A DNA stretch of 64,000 nt from Anabas testudineus (GCF_900324465.2 NC_046616.1:6201047-6265046), one strand, 5' to 3'. Counted from the first letter of the stretch, positions 26,310-45,436 are shown. Notes: generated by a model not told the origin, from the letters alone. Made by a program: numbers and translations.

Positions 26310-26895
26310 AACAAGCCCTAGGTCACTAAGGATCCCAAAGTCATCCTAAATAACAAAAAGAAGGCATTCGAGTCAGGTGACAGGGCAGCAGCAAAGAGTG
26401 TCCAGAGACTGCTGTCTGTTAGCCTCAGCCTGTGTATGGAGAGAGTTTTTCTTGGGTGGAAAAGTGTGTCCTCAATGACTACAGACCAGTGGTCCGGACC
26501 TCACATATTATTAAGACTTTTGAGAGGCTGATCCTGGCGCTTCCAGACTTCAGAGTCCTGGACCCTCTACATGTTGTAGCTGAGAGGAGGATGCTGTCCA
26601 AACTCCTCTCAATCCTGGACAATCCCTCCCACCCACTACACAGTGTTTATTTATTTATTATTTATGTATTATATTTGTTCTATTATTATTGATGTACTTT
26701 GATCCATCTTACATATTCTGTATATATACTGAGTTCTCTGTATTGCTGTTATTAGGTGTTAATGTGTTTTGTGTAAATGTTGGTGTGGATCTTTTCTGGT
26801 TGTGGTTCTTTTTCTTTCTGCCTGAGTTGAGAGCAACTGTAACAAAGCAAAACAATTTCCCTCTGGGATTAATAAAGTTTTTTTAAATCTTGAAT
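26310..26895 (+). mobile_element. internally deleted non-LTR LINE remnant (fish L2/Rex-like)
   Basis: Three fragments of one LINE ORF2 occur in order. The first (26320-26405) reads as the linker after the endonuclease (VILNNKKKAFESGDRAAAKS). The second (26475-26580) is the start of reverse transcriptase, with NDYRPV, KTFERLIL and LDPL. The third (26585-26640) resembles the end of ORF2 (SKLLSILDNPSHPLH). The unit ends in the fish LINE tail AATTTCCCTCTGGGATTAAT followed by AAAG at 26855-26878. Most of the reverse transcriptase is missing and frames are broken, so it is dead. The exact clade is uncertain. Confidence 0.8.
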
Positions 26896-27359
26896 TAATT
26901 AGATTCTGAAAAGTAATGGGTGACTATAGTTATAGCTCAACTTTCTACCACTACAAAACAGATAAAGTGACCAAACCTAAGCTATGTAAACTAAATATCT
27001 ATAAAAACTGAAATGAATTTATATAGTAGGCTATATTTTGACTTATTAAGCGTTTCGAGTCTCTATAATTGAATCAGTAAATAAATAATTGGTGAATTAG
27101 TGCTGTGACATCAAACTCCTCCTGAAAACACTCTTAAGTTGCAACGTGTAGTTTCTGAAACGCTGCAGTGGGAGGAGAATAATCTGAGACGTCAAGGAAT
27201 CAAATGAGGGCGACATGTTGAGTTCAGTTGTCTCGAACTTGTGAAATATAACCACATTTCCCAACTCTAATGACCTGATTTCAGGGGCAGTTTGGAAGAT
27301 TTTATATAATATACTGTTATCGCGCAACTGCTTGATAAATCCCCCATGCATCATTGCGA

Positions 27360-27528
27360 GAGCACCTCTCTGGTTATGCACCTGCACCTACGCGGGGCAG
27401 GACACTCTTTTGTGTTAGGCTCTCTGGTCCACCTAACGTCAAATATCGCGATAGCCGCCTCCTTCATCACTACGTAATGTGCCGTGCTGCTTCTAGCGGC
27501 GCTGGTGACAGTGCTGAAAGCTGTTGGG
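27360..27528 (+). other. probable first noncoding exon and promoter of csde1
   Basis: A GC-richer, CpG-containing stretch ends in a good donor (TTGGG then GTGAGT) and lies head-to-head with sike1. A 10-bp palindrome TATCGCGATA at 27444-27453 resembles CG-centred core promoter elements of TATA-less housekeeping genes. Its 5' edge is a guess; the donor is the firm part. Confidence 0.45.
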
Positions 27529-30109
27529 GTGAGTTTTTATCAATTTTTGTTATTTTATATAACGATTTAAACATTTATCTGTAGTGTATTAGCAAGATAT
27601 GATTTCTTTCTTATCCGGTGGGTCTATAGAAGTAAACAGTTTGTTCAGCACTTAGTCATACGCAGATCTCGGGCCTGGGTGGGGGCAGTCGTGTTTTTCC
27701 CCACCATAAATCACCAAGCAGCATGCTAGCTAGCTTTAGCCGCTATTAGCAACTTAGCAATTTGAACTGAACGCCCTGGCGACATTGTTAACCTATACAT
27801 AATACGTCTATCTTTCTATAATCTACCCTAGTGTAACAGAGAGACGGCACTCATGTGAAACCGCTGTGTTAGACACAGTGGAGGACGCGATAATTTAATA
27901 AAATTAAGCATAAGTATGTTAACGCTTGTCGTAAGTTGCTAACAGCTTCTTTGTTGTCCCATCCTCGTGCCGTTAGCTTCTTTAACGTTATCTTCCCGTT
28001 ATAAGTGAAGGAGAGTTAATCTAGTCACTGACATTTTATTTAATTAGCTGTAAATGTACATAGCTAAAAAATAACGTTTTCCTCTATAGTTATTTGTATG
28101 AATCTACACCTATGTTCCTATCGACCAAACTCTGCTTTTGTCCAAATTATTTTTAAACATACACCAGAGACAGGGAAGCGAGTGGTGCCAATCAGTTTTC
28201 CAGAACAATATTGGAATAAATTGGCCAGTTAACCAATTCGGTTATCACGTTTGTGTCGAATTTGTCATTTATGTAAGGAGACACAGATAAGTTTGTACCG
28301 AGCATATGCGTTTTAGAACCAACTCTAGAAACATTTAAAATGCCGTTTTTCAAATGGAGTTTGGTATGCTTGTCCAAATGCACAAGAATAACGGTATTGA
28401 GAGCTCCTCTTCGCAAACTTTATGATTAAACTGATTGTGGTACAACTGTATAACTGAAGACATATGATGTGCTGGCTGTTTGAGCTTTCGTGTGGTGTGG
28501 TATTATTGTCGTAGTGAATTCATTTTTAATAGCCGTAAATGCCTCTAGGTTGTTTGTGATTTCAGCGAGATGCTAATCTGTGTCGTTTTGCCGACACAAG
28601 GTCACTAAGACAAGTTAATGTATAACGCTGCTAAACTGACTGATGGTAGACTAAGGTGCAGTAAAACACTTAAAAAGTGACCCAAATGCGATTGTTTTGG
28701 TTCACGTTGTAGAGTCTGACGTGTTAGAAATTAGCCTGTTAGCCTAGCTGTGACGTTTTCGGTAGCATTGCATGCCGCAACGTGTAGGATCAGGCCTTAT
28801 TAGTTATTCCAGCTGGGGATGGCGGATCGCTAGGAAGTCACATGGTGGGTCCTGTCAGGGCGGTTGTTGTTCAGGCCCAGACTGGGGTAGCACCGTGGCC
28901 TTAAAGCTTGACAGACGGAGACCGTATCGTGGGTTTATTAGCCAGTCTGTTGTATCTGGGGCAGCCTGTGTGACAACTTTCTTGTTAATTATTTCCCGAC
29001 CTGAAGTGTGGGTCTTGACTAATTCGAAAGTGCTTAAACAGCAAATCTGATCTAGTGGTTTAGTGGATGAACCTTTTTTTTTCTACTCCTTTTTGCGTCA
29101 CCAAAAGCTGAAAAGGAGGAAGCAAGAAACCAATTTCTTCACACATTGTTAAATCCAGAAGTCGTCTGTCCAGTACTCCTAACCTCTAACCCACTTATCC
29201 AGCCTCTCTTCTGATAAATGTCTTTCTTTGAACTGTCATTAAGATGTACAGCATCAGTTCTGTGGCTCTGGTATTCATCCAGACGCTTGTTGATTGATCT
29301 AGACTTGAATATCAAGAAGGCACTTTAATAAAAATGGTCTGCTAGGAATTTAGTTTCTATAAAGTTATATTTTAGCCTTCCAGGAATCCTGAGGGAGTCA
29401 TTGCAACACAGTGACAGCAGAATAGATATCATGTGTCCTGGGCTGGCTCACCCAGCTTGTTTTCAAAGCAGTGTATTTAGGTCAACAACACTCTGCTCTA
29501 ACCTACTGATGGAGATCAGCTTCTGAGCTTCTAACTAAATTCAGTGAAATTTACATACTTAATATACACATTTTATTTTTTGATTTGCATTGATTGAGCT
29601 TCACATGCATATCAAACATGTACATTAAGTGTGCAAAATAGTTGTGAATTAAATGACAAAACAGAGGGCCCTGGTCATCATTGGTTCCATAAATATCATA
29701 GCATGAGCTGAAAGTATGCACAAGGATTTGTTGATCCAGCTCTTGTTTGCCAGTCAGCTGTCTGACATTGTGGGCTATATCTAAAGGCATGTGAGGAAAA
29801 CTTATTTTTATGCTTTGAGTCTGGGGGCAAAGAATGTAGTGTTTTTAAAACAGTAGGTCACTAGTCTGGTAGCTATTGTTTGTATTTATTTATTTATTCA
29901 TTTATTTAATTTCACAGGAAGTGTGCAGTTATCTATACAGTTTAATTAAATTGGGTTGCTTCACTGCTGATATCTGGAGGTCATTGGCCTGTTGTTGTCT
30001 TTGCTAGCTTAAGTCTTAAGATCTGATGTTGTTAATAGACCTAATTTCAAGTCAAAGTGATGAGTGACATTTGCTCAATAAAATCTTTTTTTTTCCTTTT
30101 CCCCAACAG
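27529..30109 (+). other. likely first intron of csde1, no gene recognised
   Basis: No coding exon or repeat family was recognised between the presumed first exon and the 30110-30764 exon. The open frame at 28772-29050 has no conserved content. Confidence 0.4.
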
Positions 30110-30764
30110 TATGAAGTGAAACGGAACTGAATTTTTGTACCATCCGCAACTGCTTCAAGTTCAGATCATAACAAAGAAACCGAAGACAAGACTCCAAAAC
30201 AAGCAAACTTGCAACACTGACGATGTGTGATGAAAGAAGGATAACTTCACGGTTTTAAACACAAGAAGTAACCAAATCCTGAAACGACCAAAGACAACGC
30301 ACATCAATTGAAACGCAGAAGAGAAGCAATCCTATGCCCAAGCATTTTCTGAGAAGACGATAACTGATCTGAAACCAGAAGTTTGTGCCTACTCAACAGC
30401 TTTGACAAAGCACACGTCCCAACGCTGCTCCTAGCCCTCCTCATCCTCACCACACCACTGACTCACCACTGTGGTGTGGAGTGGGCTGCTATCTGCTAGT
30501 TGTTTTCCCCCCATAGTTCCCCAATCTTTCCCTCCCTCTTCTCGTCCCACTGTTTTCATTGTCATTTTTTTCTAAGCAGTGTTATTACACCTGCGTTTGC
30601 CTTTTTTGCGCTAGATTTCTCCCCCTTTTTTGCTTTATGCAACCATCTAGAACTTGTGCCAGAAACCTGTAACAAGTGTGTGTGATCGTGTGCTTGAAGA
30701 GATCTACAGAACTGCATAGTCAGAGATCCAGAGAACTGCAAGGTTCAAGACAACAAATAAAAAG
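30110..30764 (+). other. probable noncoding 5' UTR exon of csde1
   Basis: A long candidate exon has a strong acceptor (pyrimidine tract then CCCCAACAG) and a donor (AAAAAG then GTGGGT). It has no long open frame but contains several short upstream ATGs. A purine/A-rich first half is followed by a pyrimidine-rich second half (about 30500-30640). Mammalian UNR mRNA carries an IRES in its 5' UTR with polypyrimidine tracts and purine-rich sites, and this exon has that composition. Exon status is inferred from splice signals only. Confidence 0.45.
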
Positions 30765-31814
30765 GTGGGTCTCAGTTGTAGTTTCTTCATAACATGAGAC
30801 CTGTCAGGTTACCAAAAACTTATTTTGTTGTTATTTATGACTTCTTGTATTTTGAAAAATGTCCTTCCCTGGCATGCTGAAACATTTTCTTCACAGGGAG
30901 AAGCCATTGGTTGGTCTGAAATTCCAGCTTGTAAACAGTACCCCATTTTGTATAGATGCACAAACACACTATGTGTAACTCAATTCTGATTCAGTTTGGC
31001 CAGCTTCACTGATTCTTGAGCTTCAGTGCTGTTTTTATCTTGGAAAATCTCTCAAAGTCTCATTTGTTTATACTTCCCTCGCAACATGTGCAACCACTTA
31101 CAAAAACTTTTCCTGAAGCTTCTGTATTTGGATCTGTGGCCACACCAATTACGTTGAGGTTTGCAATTTTTAAATGGCAGCACCTTTTTAGTTATTTATT
31201 GTGGCAGCTGTTTTTACTGATTAGCACACCTTCAACGAGAGAAATATCAATGGAAACAGCTGCTCCAGTGCTTGGTTAGGATTTAGTTTGTCATGACTGT
31301 ATGTCTTGCTATCTGGCCTCCAACACATGTAATGTGAAATGAGCGTCAAGGATGCTATTCTTTGTTGAATATTTGATTCAGTCATATCACGACCTCTACG
31401 TTGCCATTTGGTAAAGGTAAATCTTTAAACTTTATGTAAGCCAGCTGAACTGAACTGCCATAGCCACCACCTGATTCGGTTGTTGAGTTTGAGAATGACT
31501 TCATTCCTACACCCAGCCCGCACCTTTTAGCTATTCTGATGTTTCAAGTCATCCTCCTTGATGGTTGCCTTTTCAACTCACTCCCTGGAGATAAAAGCCC
31601 ACAGCTATTTTCCTTTGTTTGTGACACTTGGCACACTGGCTGACCTATTTGCCTTACCCGTTATGTTTGTTCCTTTCTTCACCCTTGCAGACATCCAGCG
31701 GTGTATCATTGGGTGGTTACATAAAATAGTACTTAAAAATCAAGCAAAAAAATTAAAACAGTAATCAAGTTCAGCAAGTGCTCAAGCAAGTTTGGTCCGG
31801 GTTTATGGGAAAAT

Positions 31815-31940
31815 ATGGGCAGCCCCTGGAAAGGCTTTGTTGAGTTTACCTTGCCTGCGTCGCCACCCACCGCGTTTGTTAGCGCTGACCTGAGCAGCAC
31901 CTCCCCTGTCGGACTCAGCCTGTCGCCATATGGCCGATCC
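31815..31940 (+). CDS. candidate alternative N-terminal coding exon of csde1
   Basis: An ATG-started frame of 42 codons (MGSPWKGFVEFTLPASPP, later SPVGLSLSPYGRS) is GC-rich compared with the surrounding intron. It ends exactly in phase 0 at a consensus donor (GATCC then GTAAGT). The next candidate exon (from 32916) is open in the same phase through its own ATG at 32946, so a spliced product would stay in frame into the CSDE1 body. A possible acceptor lies at 31689-31690. I know of no named homologue of this peptide, so it may be a noncoding or spurious exon. Confidence 0.35.
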
Positions 31941-32915
31941 GTAAGTCTCTCCTTCCCATCTCTTTTGTACGTGCCCCACCCATCGAACACCCATCCACCC
32001 ACCTTGCCCTGCATCTCTCTGCTCTGAATGGCTTAACCTCTTTCATCCCTTTTTGGGCTCCCGAGACTAGCCTCTACTTGTATTGTTGCAGGGTAAAGGG
32101 TGTTCTGCTGATTAGATGGCAGAAATTTGGCTTTTTTTTTTTTTTTTTAAGAAATCCCGTAGAGACGTTTTTTGCCCTAAATTTTCCTGTGCAACACGAT
32201 CTAATAGAGTTGGGTTGATGATACAGGCAAGTCAGTGCTAAACAACGTACGAGTTTGTCATTATGAAAAACTGAAATTACTCAAATCGTACTAAGGTTAG
32301 TATTAAAGTACTTAACTGTTAGTTTGGACATAAGAGGCTGCCCTGGGATCCCCCCTCATAACCCATCACCAACTCTGTCCACTGTAGATGCACCGCTATT
32401 TGACCTGTCTCTTTTTTACTTTTTTCTTTTTCTTTCATTTCACTATATTTAGCTGTTTAAAACATTTCGTTTATCTTTTCAGTTAAGTCTGCCTCCACCA
32501 TAGACCAAATTCTGTTTGAATGCACAAGTGTTTTCAAAACCTTATTAGTGTTTGACGTTATGTTAGATCGTTATGGTGGTAAATCCATTGATGTTGCGTG
32601 ATCTTGTAGGTTCCTGCTCGATAATTTGTCAGTATTTCCCACGGTTTTTGAGTATTGGTGGTGGTTGTGATGAGCTGAAAAAGTGTTGGATAAGTCTTTG
32701 GCAGTATACGTTAATAATAGATTGCTTTGACATTGTGATTTGATGTTGAATGGAAAGACTTATATATTTACAGTGTCAGAATATACTTTACTTTACACCC
32801 TAATGGACAAGTGTTTGTGTATAGTCTAAAACCTCTGGCATCTGGATAGCAGTAACTAAAACGCATTAAATGCTATGACTGTGCTCCTTGTCAAAGTTGT
32901 TGCCTCCTCCCACAG

Positions 32916-33104
32916 CATATCAAAGTCCTATCCCCAGTGTCAAAAATGGAACGGGGGTCCTCTGAACCTCCAGTGGCTCGCAACACTGGCTCTGCCCCAT
33001 CAACCTCCACTGGTCCTGTGCCTATCCCCCGCTCCTCCTCCGTCTCTTGCCATCCCCACCCAGGAAGTAAAAAACACAAGCGAACTCCCCTGTATCAGAG
33101 ATCA
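32916..33104 (+). CDS. csde1: alternative N-terminal coding exon of csde1 (long isoform)
   Basis: The acceptor is TCCTCCCACAG and the donor is AGATCA then GTAAGA. From the ATG at 32946 it encodes 53 residues: MERGSSEPPV, a Ser/Pro-rich stretch, then KKHKRTPLYQRS. It joins in phase 0 to the main start exon at 33668. The C-terminal part corresponds to the N-terminal extension of the long mammalian CSDE1 isoform (KKQKRTPTYQRS before MSFDP). This supports a conserved, alternatively used coding exon. Skipping it gives the standard protein starting at MSFDP. Confidence 0.8.
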
Positions 33105-33667
33105 GTAAGAGGGCATGTTCAGTGGCGCCCATACTGACTTATCAGCCCAGTGAAGTGCTGTTGTGTCATGTCACTGCTAACCGCATGGTTTGTTGTTACT
33201 TCAAAAACAAGTTTAACAAAGTTAGTGGCAGATCTTGATGAGTGAGTTTTTACAGGGCTATAGTTACCGGTTCGGTTGGTAAAGGGAGGTGAACCGTTTG
33301 ACGATCTGTCTAACCAGAATTGCATGAAATTTCTGCGAAATAGATGTGCCCAGAATCATTTGAGAAACTGAATTGTAGGCTTTAGTGGTTTGTTTTAACC
33401 CATTTCCAGCCAGTTACATAATTTACCCTGAAATTTTGTCAAGGCTTTATCATGTGCGTTCTCATCTTCTGATGGCTCAGTAGCCCTAGACATCTCTAAT
33501 GTAGCTGTACTTGACTGCTTTTTTTTTTTTTCCTACCCCACTACCTCAGAAGTGTGCTTTGATCTGCATGCATGTTTTTGCTTTTTTTTTTTTTTTTTGA
33601 TTCTTTTGTTGCTTCAAACCGGTCAGTAAAAGAATACTTTTTGAGACGTGTATCTTTTCTTCCCCAG

Positions 33668-40040
<6,373 letters not shown>

Positions 40041-41460
40041 GCAATACAGAGCCCGCCCCCCGTTTGATGTTGGTGAGATGCCCCAAAAGGCAACAGCACG
40101 GGATAAGGAAATTTGATGTGACACATGCTTGTACAAGCTCATAAACAAAACATACGCACACACATAGTAATTGGCAAGTGGAATCTTTGTCCCCATTGAT
40201 ACCTGCAAGGGAACTTTTCTCATTCCACAGTTCCCTGCTTCCCATTTCTATGATAAGAGTTCCACACTGCAGTGTACATGGGATCTCTGAGCGTGTGTGC
40301 GTGTGTTATGTATCTAGAAGTGATTATAGTATGTAATGGAGGTATTTGTCCCTCTAAATGAGTGACTGTGTGGTTGTCTATGTCCTTATCTTTTGAACCT
40401 GCTTTGACTGGAATTCTGCACCTGTAATCTGTCCGGTAGTTTGCCTGAATGAATGAGTGTGACTGTTAGCATGTCTTTGAGCTTTCTGCTCCCTTCCTCA
40501 TATTTGCTCCTTCACCCATGGAAACTTGGAATGATTTCATTATCAAGTTTCCACTGCTGTATGCTTTCCTACAAAACACATAAAGCAACGTTCCCTCCAT
40601 AAGGAGGATCATACTTCTCATGTGCAAGCTTAAACTGAGGATTCTTCTCTGCTCGGTTTTTTTGAGCAGTTTTTAATGCTTTATTGAAGCTCTGAAGGGG
40701 AAGCATGGTGTGTGATGTGATTGTCAAAGTAGTTAATCTAATGGGATTTACCAACCTGGGGCCTTTAGATACCTTTTTGGTATTCACATGCTCCACTTTT
40801 CCCAGGTGCAGAATTCCTTGTGGCATCTTTTGTCTGCAGTTCTTTTATATTATGTTTTTTGTTTTTTTTGTTTTTTTCTGCACATATTTTTGCTTCTTTT
40901 TTTTTTTTTCTTTTCATTGAAACTCAATCTGCTAATATTGAATTAAGAATAAGGTGCCTAAAAAAAAAAAAAACTACACGCAAAATAAAATGGGTGGGGG
41001 GCAACACGAATTAAATGTATCCTGTTTCCAGCCAACCACCAAATTATTGAACAATCTTACGGTGGCTTTCTTTTCAAGTAGAAGTAATACTGATATGCAT
41101 CCAGAACCTATGGGTTGTTCTATACTGTATGTAATGTGTGTTTTTTTTTTTCTTTTTTTTTTTTTTTCTTAGTCGAAGTCCACACTTCAGATATAATGAA
41201 ACAAATTTAACTTAAAGAATGAAAAAAGGTAATGTAATAGAAATTCAGTAAAAAAAAAAAAAAAAAAAGTAATAATCAGGATATCAGTTACAGTGCTACG
41301 GAGACATGGTGGATGAGCTGTTGTGCCTCTGCACATTAAGTTACAGTCGACATTAATTTCAACTTTGGAGATCACCGGGTTTCAGTTGAACCACATACAG
41401 AGGTTCTCATGTACTTTTGTTAATGGTCTTGGATGAAACAATTGAATTAAAGTTTTATGA
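40041..41460 (+). other. csde1 3' UTR and downstream flank
   Basis: An AT-rich stretch after the csde1 stop codon, with no exons, an AATAAA at 40984-40989 and several long A or T runs (about 40896, 40961, 41141-41168, 41251-41268). The csde1 transcript probably ends here, facing the 3' end of the RASSF gene. A Ras gene, expected at this place from mammalian order, is not present. Confidence 0.5.
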
Positions 41461-41907
41461 AAATCATGAGTTGTTTTGTATTTGTCATTTATTTCAGAGA
41501 AAAACTGCAGTTCTACACGGAAAAGTCCCAGAACAAAGAAGCTGTAGAATCACTTTTATGTACACAAAGATAAAACGGTCAAAACACAACATTGAAGGCA
41601 AATGATACATATGTTGTCTTACATAAGCCTTTATTATAACAAAAGGAAATGGTACATGTTTGTAGTTCTGGAACTGGTTCTTCTAAGTGAGGTGCATTAA
41701 CTTGTTTTTGGCAGATCACAGAATTTACAAATCATTCAGTCCTACAACTTTTTAAAATGGTCTTTTATTGTCCATCTCGATGCCATCTGGTTTTATGTGA
41801 AGGAAAAACAGTCATTTAATTTTCACTTATGCAGTGGGATACAAATATCAAACCGCTTCCTGTTAAGATGTTTGATTTTGATTTCAGCTGTGACTGTGAA
41901 TTCGATT

Positions 41908-43364
41908 CTAAACCTTGGTACTGCTCAGATATATTGTAAGTTCAGAGCGGTGAATCGCCTTCTTTGTGGTCTGTAATTGGGAACTTTGGGCCTCAGACCA
42001 GCGTGGCCGTCGCTCCTTTATCTGGTTGGGAAGAACTAGAGCGTGAGGAGGTTTGTCGTCTTTGGGCAGGAACTTCCTGTTAATATTTACATCCACATGT
42101 GGATCTGATGGTTGCTGATGTCGGTCGGTCTCAGTTGCAGCACTTTCACCAGCATTTGAGACCATTCCTGAATTCTCCTGAGCAGTGTTGTGAACGCCAA
42201 AGAAATCAGGTCCCTGCATTTTGTGCTTGTAGTCCTCCAGTTTAGCTTTGCACTCCACTACCTTTGCCTTCATCTCAAGGAACTGAAGCTGCAAATCTTT
42301 CTCATAGCCTTCTTCTGCCTTTAATTCATTTTCCCAAAACTTGATTTGTTCAATTTCCTCTTCAGCTATTCTCTGCTGAGCTTCCTGCTCAGCTTTTTCA
42401 GCTCTGTGTTTGTCCTCGAGCTCAGTGATCTGTCTGTCTATGAATGCCATGTGGACCTGTAAATCCTGCAAACAACTTAGTTGACATATTATAGTTTCTC
42501 TCAGACTATTTTTCTCATCTTCAGCCGAAGCAGAGTTTAAATCGAGCAGGTCATCAGATTTTGCCTCTTGCCTGTTACTGTAGTCTTTATCCTTTGTCTT
42601 TGATCCGGCACAGTCGGATGTTCGATGGTCCGAGTCCGACTTCAGATTTTTCTCTTTTCCTCTGACTTTGCTTCGAGTACTTCGACCTGCATTATCTTTG
42701 CCAACACTGAGAGAGCTGTGGTTCCTTTTATCAGCCCTCTTACCGCCCTCTTTCTCAGAGGCAGTACTGTAGACCTTGCCTTTTCCCAAACTCTCCAGCC
42801 ATTCCCAGGCCTCCTCCATGAGGGTCAAAGACTTTCTTTTAGGTCTTTTCAGCTCCTCTTTTTGTTGCTCAGCTTCTTGTCTGAAACAGGACAAGGGTGG
42901 CAAGCTTTGACGATGCAAACTTCGTGAACCGCTGCCCCTCCACAGTCTGCTGCCTGCATCTCTTCTTCTCAGGGGGGGACATGGTTGGTATCTGCCAACT
43001 TTGGTTCTGCTCATTTCATTCCAAACAGAGGGTCCGTTGTGGATCAGGGTGAGCTGAACTTCCTTTGCCTGCTCACCGTACCTCTCCAGAGTCTCCAGAA
43101 GGTGTTCACTGGGTGTCATGCAGCGCTCAAAGTCTTTGAATTTCTCCCTTAATGTGTAGCGTCCAGACTGACCTGAAGAGAAAGGTGACAGTGAGTTTTT
43201 CACCATGGACAATTTGTCAGAACATAGTTTTAATTTCAGTTCAGTAGAACCACAAACATACCCAGAGCTTGAGCCAGTGCTATGACCACTTCTTGGCATG
43301 TTGTTTCCTCTGTAACTCCGCAGACCACGCGTGGGATACCATCCACAAACACCTTCACTTCCAT
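41908..43364 (-). CDS. N-terminal Ras-association domain family protein (RASSF7/8-like)
   Basis: Two coding exons on the minus strand: 43364-43262 and 43172-41908, giving 455 residues. The N-terminus [20 protein letters not shown] followed by [20 protein letters not shown] is a ubiquitin-fold Ras-association domain of the RASSF7/8 type (about residues 1-85). A basic, Ser-rich middle and a long charged coiled coil follow (roughly residues 255-355, with [20 protein letters not shown]). N-terminal RASSF proteins are scaffolds linked to microtubules, junctions and JNK or Hippo signalling; their binding to active Ras is variable. The domain order fits RASSF7, RASSF8 or a fish-specific member such as rassf11. 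The C-terminal half is too divergent to choose by eye, so no symbol is given. It occupies the interval where mammals have NRAS. A TTTATT on the plus strand at 41764-41769 is a possible poly(A) signal. Confidence 0.85.
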
Positions 43365-43499
43365 TGCATCCAGTCTGTGATGATTAAAATGTTTAGTGTG
43401 CTGTGCAGGAGCTCTTGTTGTCTGTGTTAGGGGAAGTGGTGGAGACAGCTAAATGACCCTTATCATCCGCTGTAATCTGTCTGCCCATCATGTGTTAGT

Positions 43500-45400
43500 C
43501 AAGCCTGGAGGGAGTTAAATCAGTGAGTGCAAAAAAAAGCCAAAAAAAAAAAAAAGAATAGATGTAAATTAAATTAGCTTTTAAGAACAACTTTGGCTAA
43601 AGAATATCCACTGCTAAATATTACAGGGACCTACCTTTTTGCCCTGTCTGTAGTACAAATGTTTGAGCGTGTCTCTTCTGGTCTGGTAGGAACAGTAGAG
43701 CAATTAAGACCAATTAAAATTCCTTTAGGCATCTACCAGTGGCGGACAGTTTATGATACCGCCCATCTAGAATGGTTTCAATTTTCCCTGAATAAACAGC
43801 AACATTTAAATAAAATTGTGAAACAGAAATAAAAACTTCAAACAGAGCAAGTTCTGATGAATTAGGAGACGTCACTATAGGAAAATTAAGGATCAAATGA
43901 ACGGTTTTAGTTTCAGGGTCCTGTTACTGTATGTGCCGGCTTTCTAGAACTGCATGTGCTCAAAATATTATTAATATAGTTAATATTATTCAACATAAGC
44001 AGCCTGGTTATTCAAGACCATGTAACACCACCAGTGTGGAACTGGAAAACTGTTGCTAATGAGATCAATTTATCACACAATTAAGGATTATACTATTTAT
44101 ATAAAGTTCTAGTCTTCATATACATTAGCTTTCACATGACCTTTAAAACATATTGAACATATTTTTATCTTGCTGTCAAAGGCAGTGCACAGTATGAACC
44201 ACCATTAACTCCACCAATAATGAAGTTCAGTTTTCATAAGCTATCATTCAGCAGGATAATTTGATATCATATAGTATAGTATGATATAAAGCTGTAGACA
44301 TTACTTGGAATATGGTCTAAAGTCCTGTATACGTGTAGACAACAGTTTTTATGTGGTTATGCTGTTTTTAGATCTGGGTGTTCCTCTTTATCGTTCTAAC
44401 AGGAAGAGTGATAACATTTTGCACTGAACATGTAAACAGACTGAGATTTTAAAGGGAGCTACAAGGAGTCACCACTTTCAGTCAGTACAATAAGTCACAT
44501 CCAATAACCAGATAAAATAACAGCAGAAGAATGTTATACGAAACTCCACAGTCCACTTTTACTGCACATTTATGCTGCATTGAAATCTGTGTGAGGTGGT
44601 TCCAGGGCAGAGGTTTCAGATTTTCTCCCACAGTCACCACTGAACTTGACACCTGGTATGTTCAGTACCAAACAAAACACAGTTACATGACGCCAACCTG
44701 TACCTGAACATTTATACTGTATATTAACCATGAATAGATGGAGGTGTTCTTTTTGGATTTGTTCGGCTCTGATGTTCATTCCGCATATGTGTTGCTGTAT
44801 AATATAGGTTATCATGTGATGAAATGTCTGGATGGCCAAACAACTTCCAGACATGAAGCAGGACAGGGGAACACCTGTTGTAATTTGGTAGTGTCTGACA
44901 GTCCGAGTAATGATGATAGCAGTAATATGAGTCAGGGAAACTTGGACTTTCTGTCCCCTCATGCCCATGTAAACCATATGTCAAGCTGCTATTAATTTCC
45001 AAGGTTCATGATGAAATGAGGTTCATGACAGAGAAAAAATCTAAAACTTGCACCTATTAGAGTGGGATCATTGGTGGATCGTTAGTGGCAGAAGATTAAT
45101 TCGTCAAAAAGCTGAGTGTGTTGTTTGTCATTTTTCTTTTTTTTATTATTTATATCCAAATAGCACAGTAGCCAAAACATGAGACCATTAGTCATTTGAT
45201 TTTCTAATGAGGGTAATGCTGTGTGATTATACTATAATTACTAAGAGACCGCAGACTGTACTTTGTTTGCCTTGTGCTTATGAAATTCATTATTTACAAA
45301 GATTTGTCATTTCAAAAATGTTTTTTCACAAGTTTAAAAAACTTCTCTGGCATTTTCATTTGTGAGGGATGAAATGACCTGAGCTCTTTAACTAGTGGCC
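43500..45400. other. intergenic stretch, head-to-head between RASSF gene and ampd1
   Basis: Short open frames only, with no conserved content and no identifiable repeat. It probably contains the promoter of the RASSF gene near 43.4-43.6 kb, next to an A-run at about 43541. Confidence 0.4.
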
Positions 45401-45436
45401 CCCGAGGAGGAAGGCTGACATTTAAGATCACATTCC

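Noticed and set aside
28772-29050. 92-codon open frame between the presumed first and second csde1 exons
   Set aside because: No domain or similarity recognised; best read as intron.
41141-41270. Long T and A runs between csde1 and the RASSF gene that could suggest retroposed poly(A) tails
   Set aside because: No gene copy or target-site duplication adjoins them; ordinary homopolymer drift in AT-rich 3' flanks explains them.
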